Shown: piece by piece, positions 15,001 through 28,706 of the stretch
Numbering within the stretch: the stretch's first letter is position 1
How the letters are laid out: each line of letters starts with the position of its first letter
Source: Trichoplax adhaerens
Taxonomy: Eukaryota; Placozoa; Uniplacotomia; Trichoplacea; Trichoplacidae
NCBI RefSeq assembly: GCF_000150275.1
Contig: NW_002060945.1
Coordinates: 7,066,461 to 7,130,460 of the forward strand
Reading direction: 5' to 3'
Length of the DNA: 64,000 bases
Translations under genes and position numbers: made by a program
Notes under the pieces: generated by a model
Told to the model about the DNA's origin: nothing
What the model saw: the letters and a program-made list of their open reading frames with translations, nothing else
Database searches by the model: none

Positions 15001-18000
15001 GCTGCAATGAATTTTCTTGTACTCTTTATTACTTAGTTGCGAAATATTTTCCAGTGTTATAGCAGCTAACTTAATCAAAGGTGAAAGAGGAGTTTAGTAT
15101 TCCCTAACATCCGCTTAAATATTTATTCAGCCTCACAGCAGGAGCTAAGTGGAGACGGTAAGACACCATTTAAACTTGTACACTGTATACCATTATAGAG
15201 TACGCATAAAGTAAGATGTTGTATCACCTCGTTAAAAAAACTTGAAAGGCAGAAGTAAGAATTTTAAGAAAGTAAAATTAAAAACTTTTAAAATCACGGC
15301 TTACGAGATCTTATTCGTTACTGATATCTTAGCATGAGTATTGTAAACTCTAATAAGCAATATCTCAACTGAGATCCCATTAGTAAACTAGAAGTGCAAT
15401 AAAAATTTTATGCTATTGCGTATAAAGCGATTGAATGACCAGTTGACCACGCTTTTGAAAATTGACTTCCTATTGACAAATACTTAGTTCAGTATATCAA
15501 AAGTCAACAACATATTGATCGCATTTCGAGCTATTCTTACACTACAAATATTTTGCTATTATAGGCTATAAATATATAATACATATATATTCTACCGATG
15601 CTGACAGAATCTCTAATTAAAAATTAGAAATTTTATTGCTTTATATAGGAACACTACAGCAGTCAAGGTTAAGAGATATCAGCATGCAGGACTGTATAAG
15701 TGTACGGGTATATCGACTTATTACGATTAAAGTATTTAATCGCAGAAAGTCGTAAGCGTAGTTAACAATATGTTTCGGATTAGATTATGCAAGCGTAGCG
15801 TCAGTCAAGGTTATGCAGTATAGTTTTCGGAATACGGTAGATCTGTAACTGCATTACAGCTATTATCATGTCATTTGTATGATCGACACCTTCAAATTGA
15901 TCAGGCAGACAGCGGCCCAATTAATTCATTTTTTTTATTACAGAAAGTAACCAGTTTTGTACGTGAGACGTAAGTATGCTAATGGCTAAGCTCAAAGGCC
16001 AAGTACTGTATAGAGCGAAACAGTATTCTAAATAAATACGGGTGCAATTCATTTGCAATCGACTAATTAGTTGATACATATATATCATCCTGAAAGCATC
16101 TAATGCTGCTCATACTGATACTGTATAATGATACATGAAATTTAAATAAATAATTTATAATTATAGGAGCATACGTGTATGGAAATTGAAGGTAAACAAA
16201 TTCAGGTTACTATTTGATCACAAGGTTTGTTATTAACAAGTCACTGACGCCTATATATCATCAGTACAAAAATTAAGGGGCATCATTAATGCATAGCTCT
16301 CATTCATGCACTACTAAATTATATTGTAGTATGATCACGTAACAGAGCTGTAATGCATATTCATAACGCAAGGAGTGCACTTACATAGCATGTAAATGTC
16401 ATTACTGCACTCCCATTGCCGTTTGATGGTGGTGCGATCTATGGTTATTGTCATTACACAATACGATAAATCTTTGAAGTCTTTTAATGTACAATGCAAG
16501 TGATACTTGCTATTTTATAAAATTATTTCATATTGTATAATTCGGAGGCATAAAAGCACCATAACCCTGAGACCTCGTTAGTTGTTACTTAGGATTCCAA
16601 TACACTACTTTTTTTAACACGTAGTCCTGATACCATAAACTGGCGGATTACAAATCACATGCTGGGTAATACTGTATGCATACAGTACGTGCAGTAAAGT
16701 AAAAGTACATGGAAATGAGCCGCTACTGTATGTACATTGTATGCTGTCGTAGCGATATCATCAACAACATTCATTTACCTATCAATGGAATTAACTAATG
16801 ATTAGAAATGTCTGGTGATAATTAATATCGTCGGTTTGGTCGCCACTTTGATACGGATAATAACTGTCTCGCCACTGATTAGTTACTGATGATAACTACG
16901 GTAGGCGATGATGATAATAATTATAATGCATATAATAATTTTTAATCTGAATGAAGAGAATTTTATTACTGCGATGGTCTTTGATCACTCGCAAGTCGAA
17001 CACTACTGTGCACTGTGCAGGGTGCAGCAAGTCCGTCTTATATATTATTTATTTTTTATCTTATATCTTAAAGTCTTGAGTAGTGGTGATACTGTTCTGG
17101 TAAAATGGGAAGACCTCTTAGTTTGTTAACCCTTCCGATCTTGTCTATTTATTAACTTGACATTTGACATTTTATTTACATTGATTGACGTATTAATAGC
17201 CAAAAATGCTGGATTTCAGCCAATCATCATTAAAGTGACGTTAGCTGAATCGAGGGTTTGGTTTACTGCAATGATGGTATTTTGCAAAGTACAGTACAGT
17301 ACTGTACAGTATAGCTCACGTGAGACTACTGTACTGTATGATGTACATAATTCCTTAGAGACTAAAACTAAGGGTCTCTAAAATGTACATCATACTGGGT
17401 AAGTTAGCACTCCATGTTTTTTTCTGAACCCTATGACCGCACCATATTAGATATGATGAGTATGATACAATCCTCAATCAATTAATTATTTATTCATCAT
17501 TATTATTTATTATAATGCAAGAAAAAGATTTGCCTCTAGCAGACCGGCATTATTACAGTAAACTATATGGTGCAGGCAAATATAGCATTAAGAATTTATT
17601 TATGTACAGTACAGTATTTATTCAAGTCAGTAATTGAGAAGAAAAAACGGCATACCACAATTTGTACAATACGTTTCGAACTTCTGCCTTAAAATACGCT
17701 GCGGTATACAGGCACTTGACCATATTGTAGCAAGCGATGTAAAAGGGTCAAATAGCTCCAATTTCCTATCATCATGTAATTTCCCCTAACTACGGATACT
17801 CACTGCTGTTCTGATTCAGATTGCTGCAGTTACTAATGCATACAGCATATAGTACAGTAGGATTTGTTCAATTCTCTTCTATTCTATTCGAAGAAGTTGC
17901 TGATTATTCTTCTGCCAGACTTGAGAATTTTAATTAATTAATTTACTTGTTTGTGACATTACAGCAAATAATAATAACAAGTAAGTAGTGACTGCGTTAT

Positions 18001-19149
18001 AATATTATGTACACATCCATATGATTCATTGTATGGCATGCATAATGCCTTTTAGGTACAGCATCAGTGCTAGAATGACGGTAGTCAGTTTAGTTGCCAT
18101 TGCTACTGACTCACTGTATTTGTACAGCATTATTGAGCTAGTAGAGCTATAGTATTGTACCCAACTTTATTGTAATTATTATTGCCAAGGACCACCTCTT
18201 TTCCATTCTTCATTTTATTTTTGTTAATATTGTAAATCATTACATGCGAACAAAAGCTGCATGAATGAATGCAATGGGAAGGAAAATAACACAACACCCA
18301 TTTACGGTACTGTACCAATGTTAGTGCTAAGTAGTTTTGCAGTCAGTACCGTATCTAAAATGGTGGGCAGCATGAAGAAATGTAACAAGGTTGCAGGGGT
18401 TGAGGTAAGCTCTATTGTATTGAATAATTGCATTGCATTTTTGGGCATTGAAATAATGTACGCATGCATTGCGATATGCATTAAGGCAGGGGGGTGTCAA
18501 ATCATATTATTATCGACTTATCATGTGTACTGTACAGCGGCGATAAATACATACATTAATAATTGAATAATTTAGAATAAAAATTTTTGTTCTCGATCGA
18601 TACAGTACCAGTAGCAACAGCAATCCGACAAGAAAGGACGTTGGTTGTTAACGACTATCGGTGTGAAGAGGAATAGATAGTGGTCGATTGTACAACAACT
18701 TTTCCATCCATTTGTTCCACATTATCTAGTGGTAGTCATCCCGCTAAAAAGGCAACGTTTGAACTGTTTGGTTACCGGTACTATCGTTGCTTCTATTCAT
18801 TTATCCTAGATGTTATCACTCTCGATTGAGAAATTGTCAAATTAGCTGCTGCATGCGTGATTGTTCCTTTTATATCCAAGTACTTGAGCTGATAGGCGTG
18901 TAGGTGTAGATTCTACAGCATTTTCACTAAAGTAATCACCGAAGGCATCAATATTGTGACCCTCTATTGCGTTGAGGCATCGATCGACATTACTGCAACC
19001 TCACAACGGTACAATATTGGCTAATATCAAATAATTTCGACATCTTACTCTACGCTAGACGATTAGTTCATTTTCAAAGAAGGACAATAAACAGATAAAC
19101 TAGTCTCCAAATTGACGTTTTTCAAGCAATCAAGCCGCAACGAAAAAAG
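12100..19149. other. 7 kb gene-poor stretch between the CREB3-type gene and cyclin D
   Basis: No exon with a recognisable domain was found. It holds three very short exon-like segments with good splice-site context (15131-15157, 15944-15969, 16167-16191), a GTACA/TGTAC palindrome (17289-17312) and a long hairpin (17336-17395). The cyclin D promoter must lie near its right end. A frame of about 100 codons at 18261-18566 resembles no family I know. Confidence 0.45.
17289..17395. repeat. Palindromic GTACA repeat followed by a two-part hairpin
   Basis: GTACAGTACAGTACTGTACA lies at 17289-17308. It is followed by an inverted repeat with outer arms 17336-17348 and 17383-17395 (GTATGATGTACAT and its exact reverse complement) and inner arms 17355-17362 and 17374-17381 (TTAGAGAC/GTCTCTAA). 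The predicted stem has 13 + 8 perfect pairs, a small internal bulge and an 11-base loop. Confidence 0.8.
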
Positions 19150-22100
19150 ATGGATTTATTGTGCAGTGAGGGTTTCGAAAAGCAAGCTTATAAAGATCCT
19201 GTATTGCAAAAAGAACGTGTTTTACAGAATTTGCTCAAGCTAGAAGAAAATTACCTTCCTAATCGTGACTACTTCACGAACGTCCAACGTGAAATTAAAC
19301 CTTTTATGCGATGCATGGTCACTAATTGGATGTTGGACGTAAGTAAATCTGGCTGAAAAATGTTATTTATTAATACAGTATCTAGTTCATATTTTAATCG
19401 TAGTTTGTCGAAATGGAGTGAAAGCATTATCAGCATCATAAGTGATTATATTATATATTGGTAAGACTTTCCATGAAAGGCCGAGCACAGCAGCAGTTTT
19501 TCATGCAGCTTTAACACGATTTGCACGTGTAGAATGTACATATATACTGTAATTATTTTACAACTACCTGTACGATTCATGGATTACTGCCACTCGATGC
19601 TATAGTTTCATAAATTCTCTACATAACGATAGTTTTTTAGGATAAATTGCATATAAAAATTTTATTATTTGCCCGGTGCATTTCACCTCATGTAGTGGCA
19701 TTCTCTCCTCGATGCAGCAGCAGAAGCAGCATATTCGAATTCTTATACTGCACTGCATACCTTATCAAATCTTACATTTGCACACACTACTCTAGTACCC
19801 ATTCAGTCAACCGCCTTTTTGGAGAATGATAAGAATTATATCGTTAGATAATGGTATTAATTTTATAGATATGCGTAGATACCGTACATGTATAGACTTT
19901 AATGGTATTAAACGGTACAGTACAAACTGTTATCCGATAATAAAAGGTCTAAATTTAAAGGCTGTTGAATTAAATTTTTTACTAGGTATGTCATGGAGAA
20001 AATTGTAACGATAAAGTCTTTCCATTGGCCGTTAATTATTTAGATAGATTTTTATCTATGGTTAGTATCCGTAAAATTCGACTGCAATTGGTGGGCAGTG
20101 TTTGCTTATTCTTAGCTAGCAAGTTAAAAGATCGTATCCCATTAACTGCTGAAAAATTATGCTCCTGGACCGATTATTCAGTTACTTGCCAAGAATTATT
20201 GGTAAGTTTTCAAGTATTGTATCGCTACACTTATTTCGATCTGTGTCGGTTGCACTTGCCTACGGTAATAGATTATACTTCACAAGTTTTCTTTTTTACC
20301 GCATTTTTTATTTCAATATATCATACTGTATCTACCCTATTGATAGTGGTTATTTTTTGTCCTGTATTGAAACACATTGACATTGTACGACACAGCTTTT
20401 ATAAGTGTAGAAATGAGTCATTCTCACACACGTTAACATATATATACAGTATCTATATATAGAGATTAAATTGCTACAGTACAATGTATATAGATCCTCG
20501 ACTATAGAACCATTTCGACAGGCATAGAAACCTTCAACAATTTGACATCCTCGTGTTGCCTGTTGCTATATTTTGCTTAGAAACGGAAAGCAATTTTTAC
20601 TAAATCACTACAGCTTTTGAAAGTTTCTCATTTAACGATGAGTAGCATATAATACTTTCGATACAGCTTTCTACTGTACTGTAATTAAACTAAATGGTGT
20701 TTCACACAATGATGCAGTATATAAAGTCCGTGATTTCGCCATTGAAAGTACATTGAACACTTGATATGATATTAGCAACCTACTTCAAGTCATCACTCCT
20801 GAAAGATATTTACTACGAGTTACCATAAATGATATTAAACTGCAATATATGCGTAGATTATGCACTCAATGTAAAAAATGTAATCTACAAATGCTTCGAA
20901 ACCAATGAGGTTGACGGACATAATTGAAGTATTTCGTCACTGTAAACGATGAAATTTAATTACCTATACTGTAAGTAATATGTATTATTGCTCATCTCTG
21001 ACCAGAATATATCGTACTACTGTACTTATTTATTTAAAATCCTCTTTAATTAAACGCTTTAAGTGATATTATTATATTGCGGTTTTTCGTCGATCTAATT
21101 TCGAAGAGAAGTCTTACTAAATCGACAGTAGATCTTATTTGACAATCACGATGTCACTTTTTATACATAAAGAGTGGCAAGATCTCAAGAATAGCTTTTC
21201 TTCTTTGCTCTATTTTTGTTTTAACACAAGTGATTAGTTTCTGATTCTTTGTTTTTGATTACCATTTGTATGCAATCAGTAAATAAAAAGTTTCCATCAC
21301 CATACTGTACGTATATGTATATATATAACATTATACTGTAGACATCATATTACACCCGTGATTATTCTGTCAATTTTACCATATTAAACCGTATATAATT
21401 GTTGAAATCTGCTAAAACGAAAAATCGAAAATATTTAGACCAGCAATCATGCACAATTTAGGATCACTAATATAGCGCGGCATCATATCTTGTGATATTG
21501 AAATTATTGAATAGAATTTGCTCATGTGTTACTGTACCATAGTTCAAAACTTTAATGATACATTAATACACCCAATTTTTTTTTGTCTACAAATCGGAGA
21601 TATGGCAGATTGTTATTTACTGCAATTAGTATAAAATTTATGTCATATCGATAACGCATTGTTCCTCCGCGCATAAATTGCAGTAAGTATGCATACTCTT
21701 GTTTTATTTGTAGCGCTGATCTATTTTATGTATTATCCTTTCCTATTCTATTTTTTTCTCAATCCGTACACAATCGCTTGTGCCTCATTAAACGTAGCCG
21801 TCTTTGTGTCCAGAATAATGCTGAAGTATACATTATAATTATTTATATTTGTTGTCTTTGCTCCCGGCGCTGCCTTAAAGAATGTAAAATAAAATGCCAC
21901 AGCAAATAAGGATCTATACCTATAATCGTTCATAAATTTATCCAGTCGTCAACATAGTAACGTCAACCCAAAGAGGTTTTAAGTTTTTACATTTCTGTAA
22001 TACTGCTATCGATAATAATTTAGATATTTACAAACATAATACACTTTGCTAAGTGCTTGATCACGGACTCGTAAAATTTTATTCATCGCACCACTCTTTT

Positions 22101-24267
22101 ATAATGCGAGATCCCTATATTGATACCGTAATTATTATTATTGTAATTATAACAATTCAGTATGATGATAGTTTTGGTGATGGTTGCTATTTGTAGATCT
22201 GCCCATTAGTATTTAAATACGTTTCACACAAGCTCAGAAAATCTTATAATTTTTAAATGCCTAACATTGGAGATTACTGAATGTACGATTCTAGTCGTAT
22301 TGTCATGAATTCGATCCACTTTTTTACGTTACTTGCGCTTTATAATAAACGTGCGAAATTAAGCGTTGCGCCATAAGCTTCTATAATTGTTATATACTTC
22401 CATGTGCAATTTATGCGAGGATATTTTTAAAATTCTGTCTTATTAAGAGTAATTGTGTATCTAGCAAATTACTCCTCCCGTCTATCGCGATATTAATTAA
22501 TTTGAGGAGTGGACTTTAGTGCTATAATTTCTTAGTATTGAAGAAACAACTTGTTGATTACAATCATAATCAAATCAACAGTTATTACTGTATTGCATAT
22601 AGTCAGCATCGTGGAGTATGTACATTGTACAGTATCCATTATAATATTGTATAGGTCATGTAATCAATCCAACGTCATTTGATCTAAAGGACCGCTAACA
22701 ATATCGATGCCCAGCATTGTTATGGAGAACAGGTTATATTCAATTTTCGTCAAAAAAACAGAAAGGTCCGCTGACTGGATAGACACACAGTACTGTACAT
22801 TAATGCATAATGTAATTCATTAACAATATGTCCGTCACTGTCATCACCTTACATAATTCATAATTGAAGAAATGCATTTATAATATATACAGTATATATA
22901 TATATACTGTATTTAATGATTCATAATATTGTAAACTATCAACATTTTTGCAAGGCTTCAAAAATTACTTTCGAACGTTAATTTTATTCTACGTATATAC
23001 GACTGTAATCGAATTACTGACTTTTGTTGGCGACAAAATATTGTTGCATATAGTAAACAGGACAATATGACGTACAGTGCTGTTTAATTGATGTACTGTA
23101 TGTTCAACGACTTTCTTTGATATTTACCGTAAATGAGAAGTGCCTGATTGCACTATTTTTCTTTTCATGTATTTTAATTACAGTATCGACCTGTAATTAG
23201 ACCACTATTATGAAAGTAATTTCTTACGCTGACCTTTATTTCGTGTTTTTATTAACGTGTGCCAGAGTGTAACCGGTAGCTGCAACACTATGCTATTTCA
23301 TTTCTGTCACGTAAAATTTTAATGCATATTAAATGGGCTTAAAAATATTTTGTCTTCCGGCTGATTATTCATTGATGCATGACATGACAATGCATAGTTA
23401 CTCTATTGCATGCTGATATCAAGACTACATCTGGATTTGCTTACTTGCATTGCATTCTAGTCTCTAGATTAATGTATAACGTAATGTTTATTATGAATGA
23501 ATTGAAACTAACTATTTTTAAATTTTCTTTTATCTTATTTCACTGTAGGATTGGGAATTACTCTTATTAGAAAAGCTCAAATGGGATTTGGGCTCAGTTA
23601 CTCCGCTAGATTTTTTAGATCAAATCCTTTATCGATTGAGTTTTGAATTAAAAGATTATGTTCATATGCTCAAAAAGCACGCATATACATTAATTGCATT
23701 ATGCTGTACAGGTCAGTATATCAAAAAAGATCTCATTCTTGATATCTTTTAATTTTGACGTAAACCTTATTGTATCTGTCAAGCATTGCTGAACATCCCA
23801 CTTTTTTTGCTCTTTAGACTTTCAATTGTGTACTAATCCACCGTCAATGATAGCTGGTGGGTGTATCTTATGCGCCTTAGCTGGTGTCTTACCTCAAAAT
23901 GACAACTCCATTGCCATAGTTAATCGTATTGTACAGAAAATAACTAGCATTGAACCGGTAAGAACTACTACATTATTGATGGCTGTGAATGTCCAAAAAT
24001 ACAAGTCCTAAAGAGTAGTTACTGTATTGGACTCCACTATTATTTACTAAAGTAATGCAGCATATATTCAGTAAAATTTTATGCAATATAATTTCTGATT
24101 CTGAGCTCTCCATTTTACAGGATTATTTGATCTGCTGTAAAGAACAAGTCGAAGATCTTTTATCGAAAACCAATTCAAGCCATAAAATCGATCAAATCGA
24201 TGGTGCTAATGGTTACATGAGTGAAACACCGACAGACTTAGACGATATGCAGCATCTTGTAACTTAA
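19150..24267 (+). CDS. CCND: D-type cyclin (G1 cyclin), five exons
   Basis: Partner of CDK4/6 that phosphorylates retinoblastoma protein in G1. Exons: 19150-19338, 19986-20201, 23549-23711, 23818-23957 and 24121-24267, with consistent phases, giving 284 residues (animal D cyclins have about 290-295). Residues 3-7 read LLCSE, the LxCxE pocket-binding motif characteristic of D cyclins. The cyclin box includes [56 protein letters not shown] and [18 protein letters not shown]. The second fold contains NPPSMIAGG. The tail carries SETPTDLDD with Thr272-Pro273, matching the phosphodegron that controls nuclear export and turnover in vertebrate cyclin D1. The intron from 20202 to 23548 is unusually long (3.3 kb). 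An AATAAA lies at 24321-24326, 54 bases past the stop. I consider the assignment secure. Confidence 0.95.
20202..23548 (+). other. 3.3 kb intron 2 of the cyclin D gene
   Basis: GTAAGT and CTGTAG borders are clear. It holds no domain-bearing exon I can see on either strand. A 26-bp perfect palindrome of ATACAGTA/TACTGTAT flanking an AT alternation lies at 22887-22912. Confidence 0.6.
22887..22912. repeat. 26-bp perfect palindrome
   Basis: ATACAGTATATAT is followed directly by its reverse complement, with no spacer. The ends carry the same CAGTA/TACTG word that recurs through the window. Confidence 0.85.
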
Positions 24268-26610
24268 AAACTTTTCCTATTGCTGCTATAAGCGAGATAT
24301 TGTAATTTGATCATCTTCAAAATAAAAAAATTGATAACAAATCATGCGCTAGTGCATCATTTTAAGAATAATAATATTACTATATATAAAATTTAATAAG
24401 CCTGCTTTTTCCAACGATACATGTTATGCTATCTTTTATCATTTATACGTATATCTTATTACAAGTATCGTAAGGCAACATATACATATATATATATCAC
24501 ACTTTGTGAGTGTGTAATTGATGACAACTCTAATGACAATAATGTAGAGCACGTTTTGACTTCTTTGCCTGAACTAAGGCTATGATACCATAGCGAAATA
24601 ATAGTGGATATCAATCCTCGAATAGCATAATTATCACCTAGTACTATGTTGCTTTTTCCTCATTCTAATGTAATGTAACACAAGATGCGATCATATTTCA
24701 TTTATTTTTATTCGCATCTGATTGTACGTCAGTTTCTTGAAAATTCGTGTGCAGCGTTTAATGCCTTCGAAGTCTACACTTTAATGAAGACCCTTGGCGA
24801 GATGTTATAAATCGATATCCTAGTATCATGTAATTGAACGAATGTGTGATACAATATATGGGTGTTCAAGAATGCTTTCTTTCACTAGATCGCGGAGAGG
24901 TGTTATTCGTAGTAATTTTTATTCAACTCTTGTAATGTCCACCTTTTGTAAACTTATTTTATAGAAATAAAAATATTTTTCAATTGGAAAACTGCACTGC
25001 TGGCTCCATGTGTATATTCATTGGTATTGTATGTACTGTTTGCATCTATTGAAGGCAGTGGATATTATAATCCGTGATACGTTCAAAATTTAAAGCACCT
25101 TGATTCTTGGTGATAGTTTACGTTATCAACTGCATTATGCCAATCACTAGAGTAGAGGTAGATAAGAAATTATAAAACACCATTGCCTATTAGAGTATGC
25201 GGATTAGCTGAGTATATAGTGAAATCTTTAGCTTGGCATGATTATGAGACTGCGAGCAATGTAATAAACAAGCTGTGGTACCTTAATCTAGGATTTTTGA
25301 CATTATGGCATGACTTGACAAATTATTATGAGATATTTTCCCCGTGAGGCTACTGTACGTCTATCGTAGGTTAGAAATTGATCATTGGAATCGTTTGCTC
25401 CTCTCGATGTTATTGAAAGCAATGTCGATCATTGATTGATGCTAATTAATACGTACTAGAAAGATACTAATAGCACATATGGCCCATTGCACATTTCTAA
25501 TCAGTGATCGGATTTTGATAAATAATCTATTCGATATTACTTGATGATTTGGCCTAGGTGATATCTTGCTATGGATGATTTACTTGTATGTATTGTACAG
25601 TAGTTGTATTCTAGGGCTGCACAATAAAGTCAAGAAGCATGAATGTGTGTGTAACTAGTAAAATAATTCATGGCTAAAAACTTTGCATATCGTTACTGTA
25701 AGTAATTGGACTACTAATTCTAATTGAAAGTAGCAATGTGGTAGCTTAGTATGGATAAGTATCAGCAACAATTATCACCCTATACAGCATATTGCGGTTA
25801 TCGTATAGTGGTGACCATTGAATTGCTTTCGGTCGTAGACATCGATGAAAAGTACTAATGCATTATTATAACAGACGAGCATCTGTAAAACAATATATAG
25901 AGTCTCAGGTATGGCACATTGCATCATCAAGTATGTATGGCATCCAGATCTGTACTCTACAGAGCGTAACATGCATATATAAATATACAAATCACTTTTA
26001 TATTTTAATATTAATTAGTGGTCATGAAGTTAATCAAATTATAGAATTATTTTTATTGATTTCTAAATCACACCATTGTCTATTGCATTCCTGATTGCAA
26101 CGTACTGGATGATGGACCACTACAACACCGGCTTGCAATGGTGCATGAATTGGTATCCAATATGTACAGGATATTGCACAACGAACTCACTAATGCATCT
26201 TTTTTGCTCGCTTACGACATAGCATAACCTTTACTCTGGACTTTCAAATTGACAGACAAGACGTCTCATTCTGCATATTAAATTAATTATTCATTGCACA
26301 GCATCATCCACTACGCACAAATATCATCAGTCTCTTTACTGACCATTTACATGATTTTGCAGTATACTCGCTCTCCTGCATAAACCCTATTGCAGTCTCA
26401 TTTGTGGATGCACTGTCGCCCCAAAATAACCCTCTAGCCTGTGGCTTTTGTATGGGCTTTTGCTGACTTGATGTTAACTATGCCTTCAACACAAAACTGA
26501 ACCATGGAATCAAAGTTTTACGAGGACCTCAGCTGTACTCTACTGTGCTTACTGCGTGCTGTACAGTGTATATGTGGTATACTGTATAACCAATATCAAC
26601 TGATTCATCC
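24268..26610. other. Intergenic region downstream of cyclin D
   Basis: No coding segment with recognisable features was found. The frames at 25775-26094 overlap on opposite strands and look like chance. Confidence 0.45.
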
Positions 26611-28590
26611 TCCAGTCTATCAACCTAGTCAAAACAGAAGACTACAGTCAAAGTGATGCCACTATAATACCATTAGAATGCTGTCTACAAGTGACAATTA
26701 TTTTTTCCCCTATACTGTAGTCATCACTTTCTGCTACAGTAATCCCAGTGGTCAACTAAACAGAGTTTATACGAGTGACTACTGACAGTCACTGACTCAC
26801 TAACTCATCTACTCTATCAACCTAGTCAAAACAGCACATGATAGTAAAAGTGATATTACTATAATATCATTAGAATGCTGTCTACAAGTGATATTTGTTT
26901 TTTCCCTATGCTTTAGTCATCACTTTCTGCTACAGTATCCCAGTGTTCAACTAAACAGAGTTTATACGAGTGACTACTGACAGTCACTGACCCATCCAGT
27001 TTATCAACCTAGTCAAAACAGAAGACTACAGTACAGTAAAAGTAATGTCACTATAATAGCATTAGAATGCTGTCTACAAGTGACATTTGTTTTTTCCCCT
27101 ATACTTTAGTCATCACTTTCTGCTATAGTTAATCCCAGTGTTCAACTAAACAGAGTTTATACGAGTGAGTGCTGACCGAAACTGACTCACTAACTCATCC
27201 ACTCTATCAACCTAGTCAAAACAGCACATGATAGTAAAAGTGATATTACTATAATATCATTAGAATGCTGTCTACAAGTGATATTTGTTTTTTCCCCTAT
27301 GCTTTAGTGATCACTTTCTCCTACAGTATCCCAGTGTTCAACTAAACAGAGTTTATACGAGTGACTAATGAAGTCACTGACCCATCCAGTTTATTCAACC
27401 CAGTCAAAACAGAAGACAACAGTACAGTAAAAGTAATGTCACTATAATACCATTAGAATACTGTCTACATGTGACATTTGTTTTGTTCCCTATACTGTAC
27501 TTTAGTGACAGACTACAGTACAGTAAAAGTAGTGTCACTATAATAGGATTAGAATACTGTCTACATGTGACATTTGTTTTGTTCCGTATACTGTACTTTA
27601 GTGATAGACTACAGTACAGTAAAAGTAATGTCACTATAATAGCATTAGAATTCTGTCTACAAGTGATATTTGTTTTTTCCCCTATACTTTAGTCATCACT
27701 TTCTGCTACAGTAATCCCAGTGTTCAACTAAACAGAGTTTATACGAGTGACTACTGAAATCACTGACCCATCCAGTTAATCAACCTAGTCAAAACAGAAG
27801 ACAACAGTACAGTAAAAGTAATGTCACTATAATAGCATTAGAATACTGTCTACAAGTGACATTTGTTTTGTTCCGTATACTGTACTTCAGTGATAGACTA
27901 CAGTACAGTAAAAGTAATGTCACTATAATAGAATTAGAATACTGTCTACATGTGACATTTGTTTTGTTCCCTATACTGTACTTTAGTGATATCTACGAGT
28001 GACTGCTGAGCGTCACTGACTCATCCAGTTTATCAACCTAGTCAAAACAGAAGACTACAGTACAGTAAAAGTAATGTCACTATAATAGCATTAGAATACT
28101 GTCTACAAGTGACATTTGTTTTGTTCCCTATACAGTACTGTACTTTAGTGATAGCCTACAGTACAGTAAAAGTAATGTCACTATAATAGCATTAGAATAC
28201 TGTCTACAAGTGACATTTGTTTTGTTCCGTATACTGTACTTCAGTGATAGACTACAGTACAGTAAAAGTAATGTCACTATAATACCATTAGAATACTGTC
28301 TACAAGTGACATTTGTTTTGTTCCGTATACTGTACGTTAGTGATATCTACGAGTGACTGCTGAGCGTCACTGACTCATCCAGTTTATCAACCAAGTTAAA
28401 ACACAAGTGTACAGTGTAGAAACAGTACGTGTCAGTGGTGACCACTGACCCTCAGTAAAAGTAATGTCATTATAATACGATCAGAATGGTGTCTACAAGT
28501 GACATTTATTTTTCGCGTATGCTTAAGTGGTAATTTGCTAGTACAGTAAGCCAGATGCGAAACTAAACACGGTTGATACGGTATAGTACT
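26611..28590. repeat. Minisatellite array (about 13 core copies) upstream of cortactin
   Basis: A core of about 50 bases (AAGTAATGTCACTATAATA..ATTAGAAT.CTGTCTAC..GTGACATTT) recurs about 13 times, near 26650, 26846, 27036, 27234, 27427, 27524, 27618, 27813, 27908, 28066, 28161, 28262 and 28456. Spacing alternates between about 195 bases (long unit, including TCAACTAAACAGAGTTTATA and CATCCAGTTTATCAACC) and about 96 bases (short unit, bounded by CTACAGTACAGTAAAAG). First and last copies are the most diverged, as expected when an array turns over at its centre. The array ends about 120 bases before the cortactin ATG. The open frames inside it are by-products of the repeat. Confidence 0.9.
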
Positions 28591-28706
28591 GGTGGTGGCG
28601 TGCTGAGCGTGTCGTGCACACAGTACTTCAACTGTCTTTTACAAGTCCCATGATTTTCCTCTTCAGTACCAGTTACACAAACTTCTCGAAGAAGGCGTTT
28701 AGCAAG

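Noticed and set aside
18261-18566. 101-codon open frame on the plus strand
   Set aside because: There is no recognisable domain and no supporting neighbours. It is plausible by chance in this AT-rich region.
27404-27692. Open frames on both strands with internal repeats
   Set aside because: They lie wholly inside the minisatellite and arise from its repeat unit.
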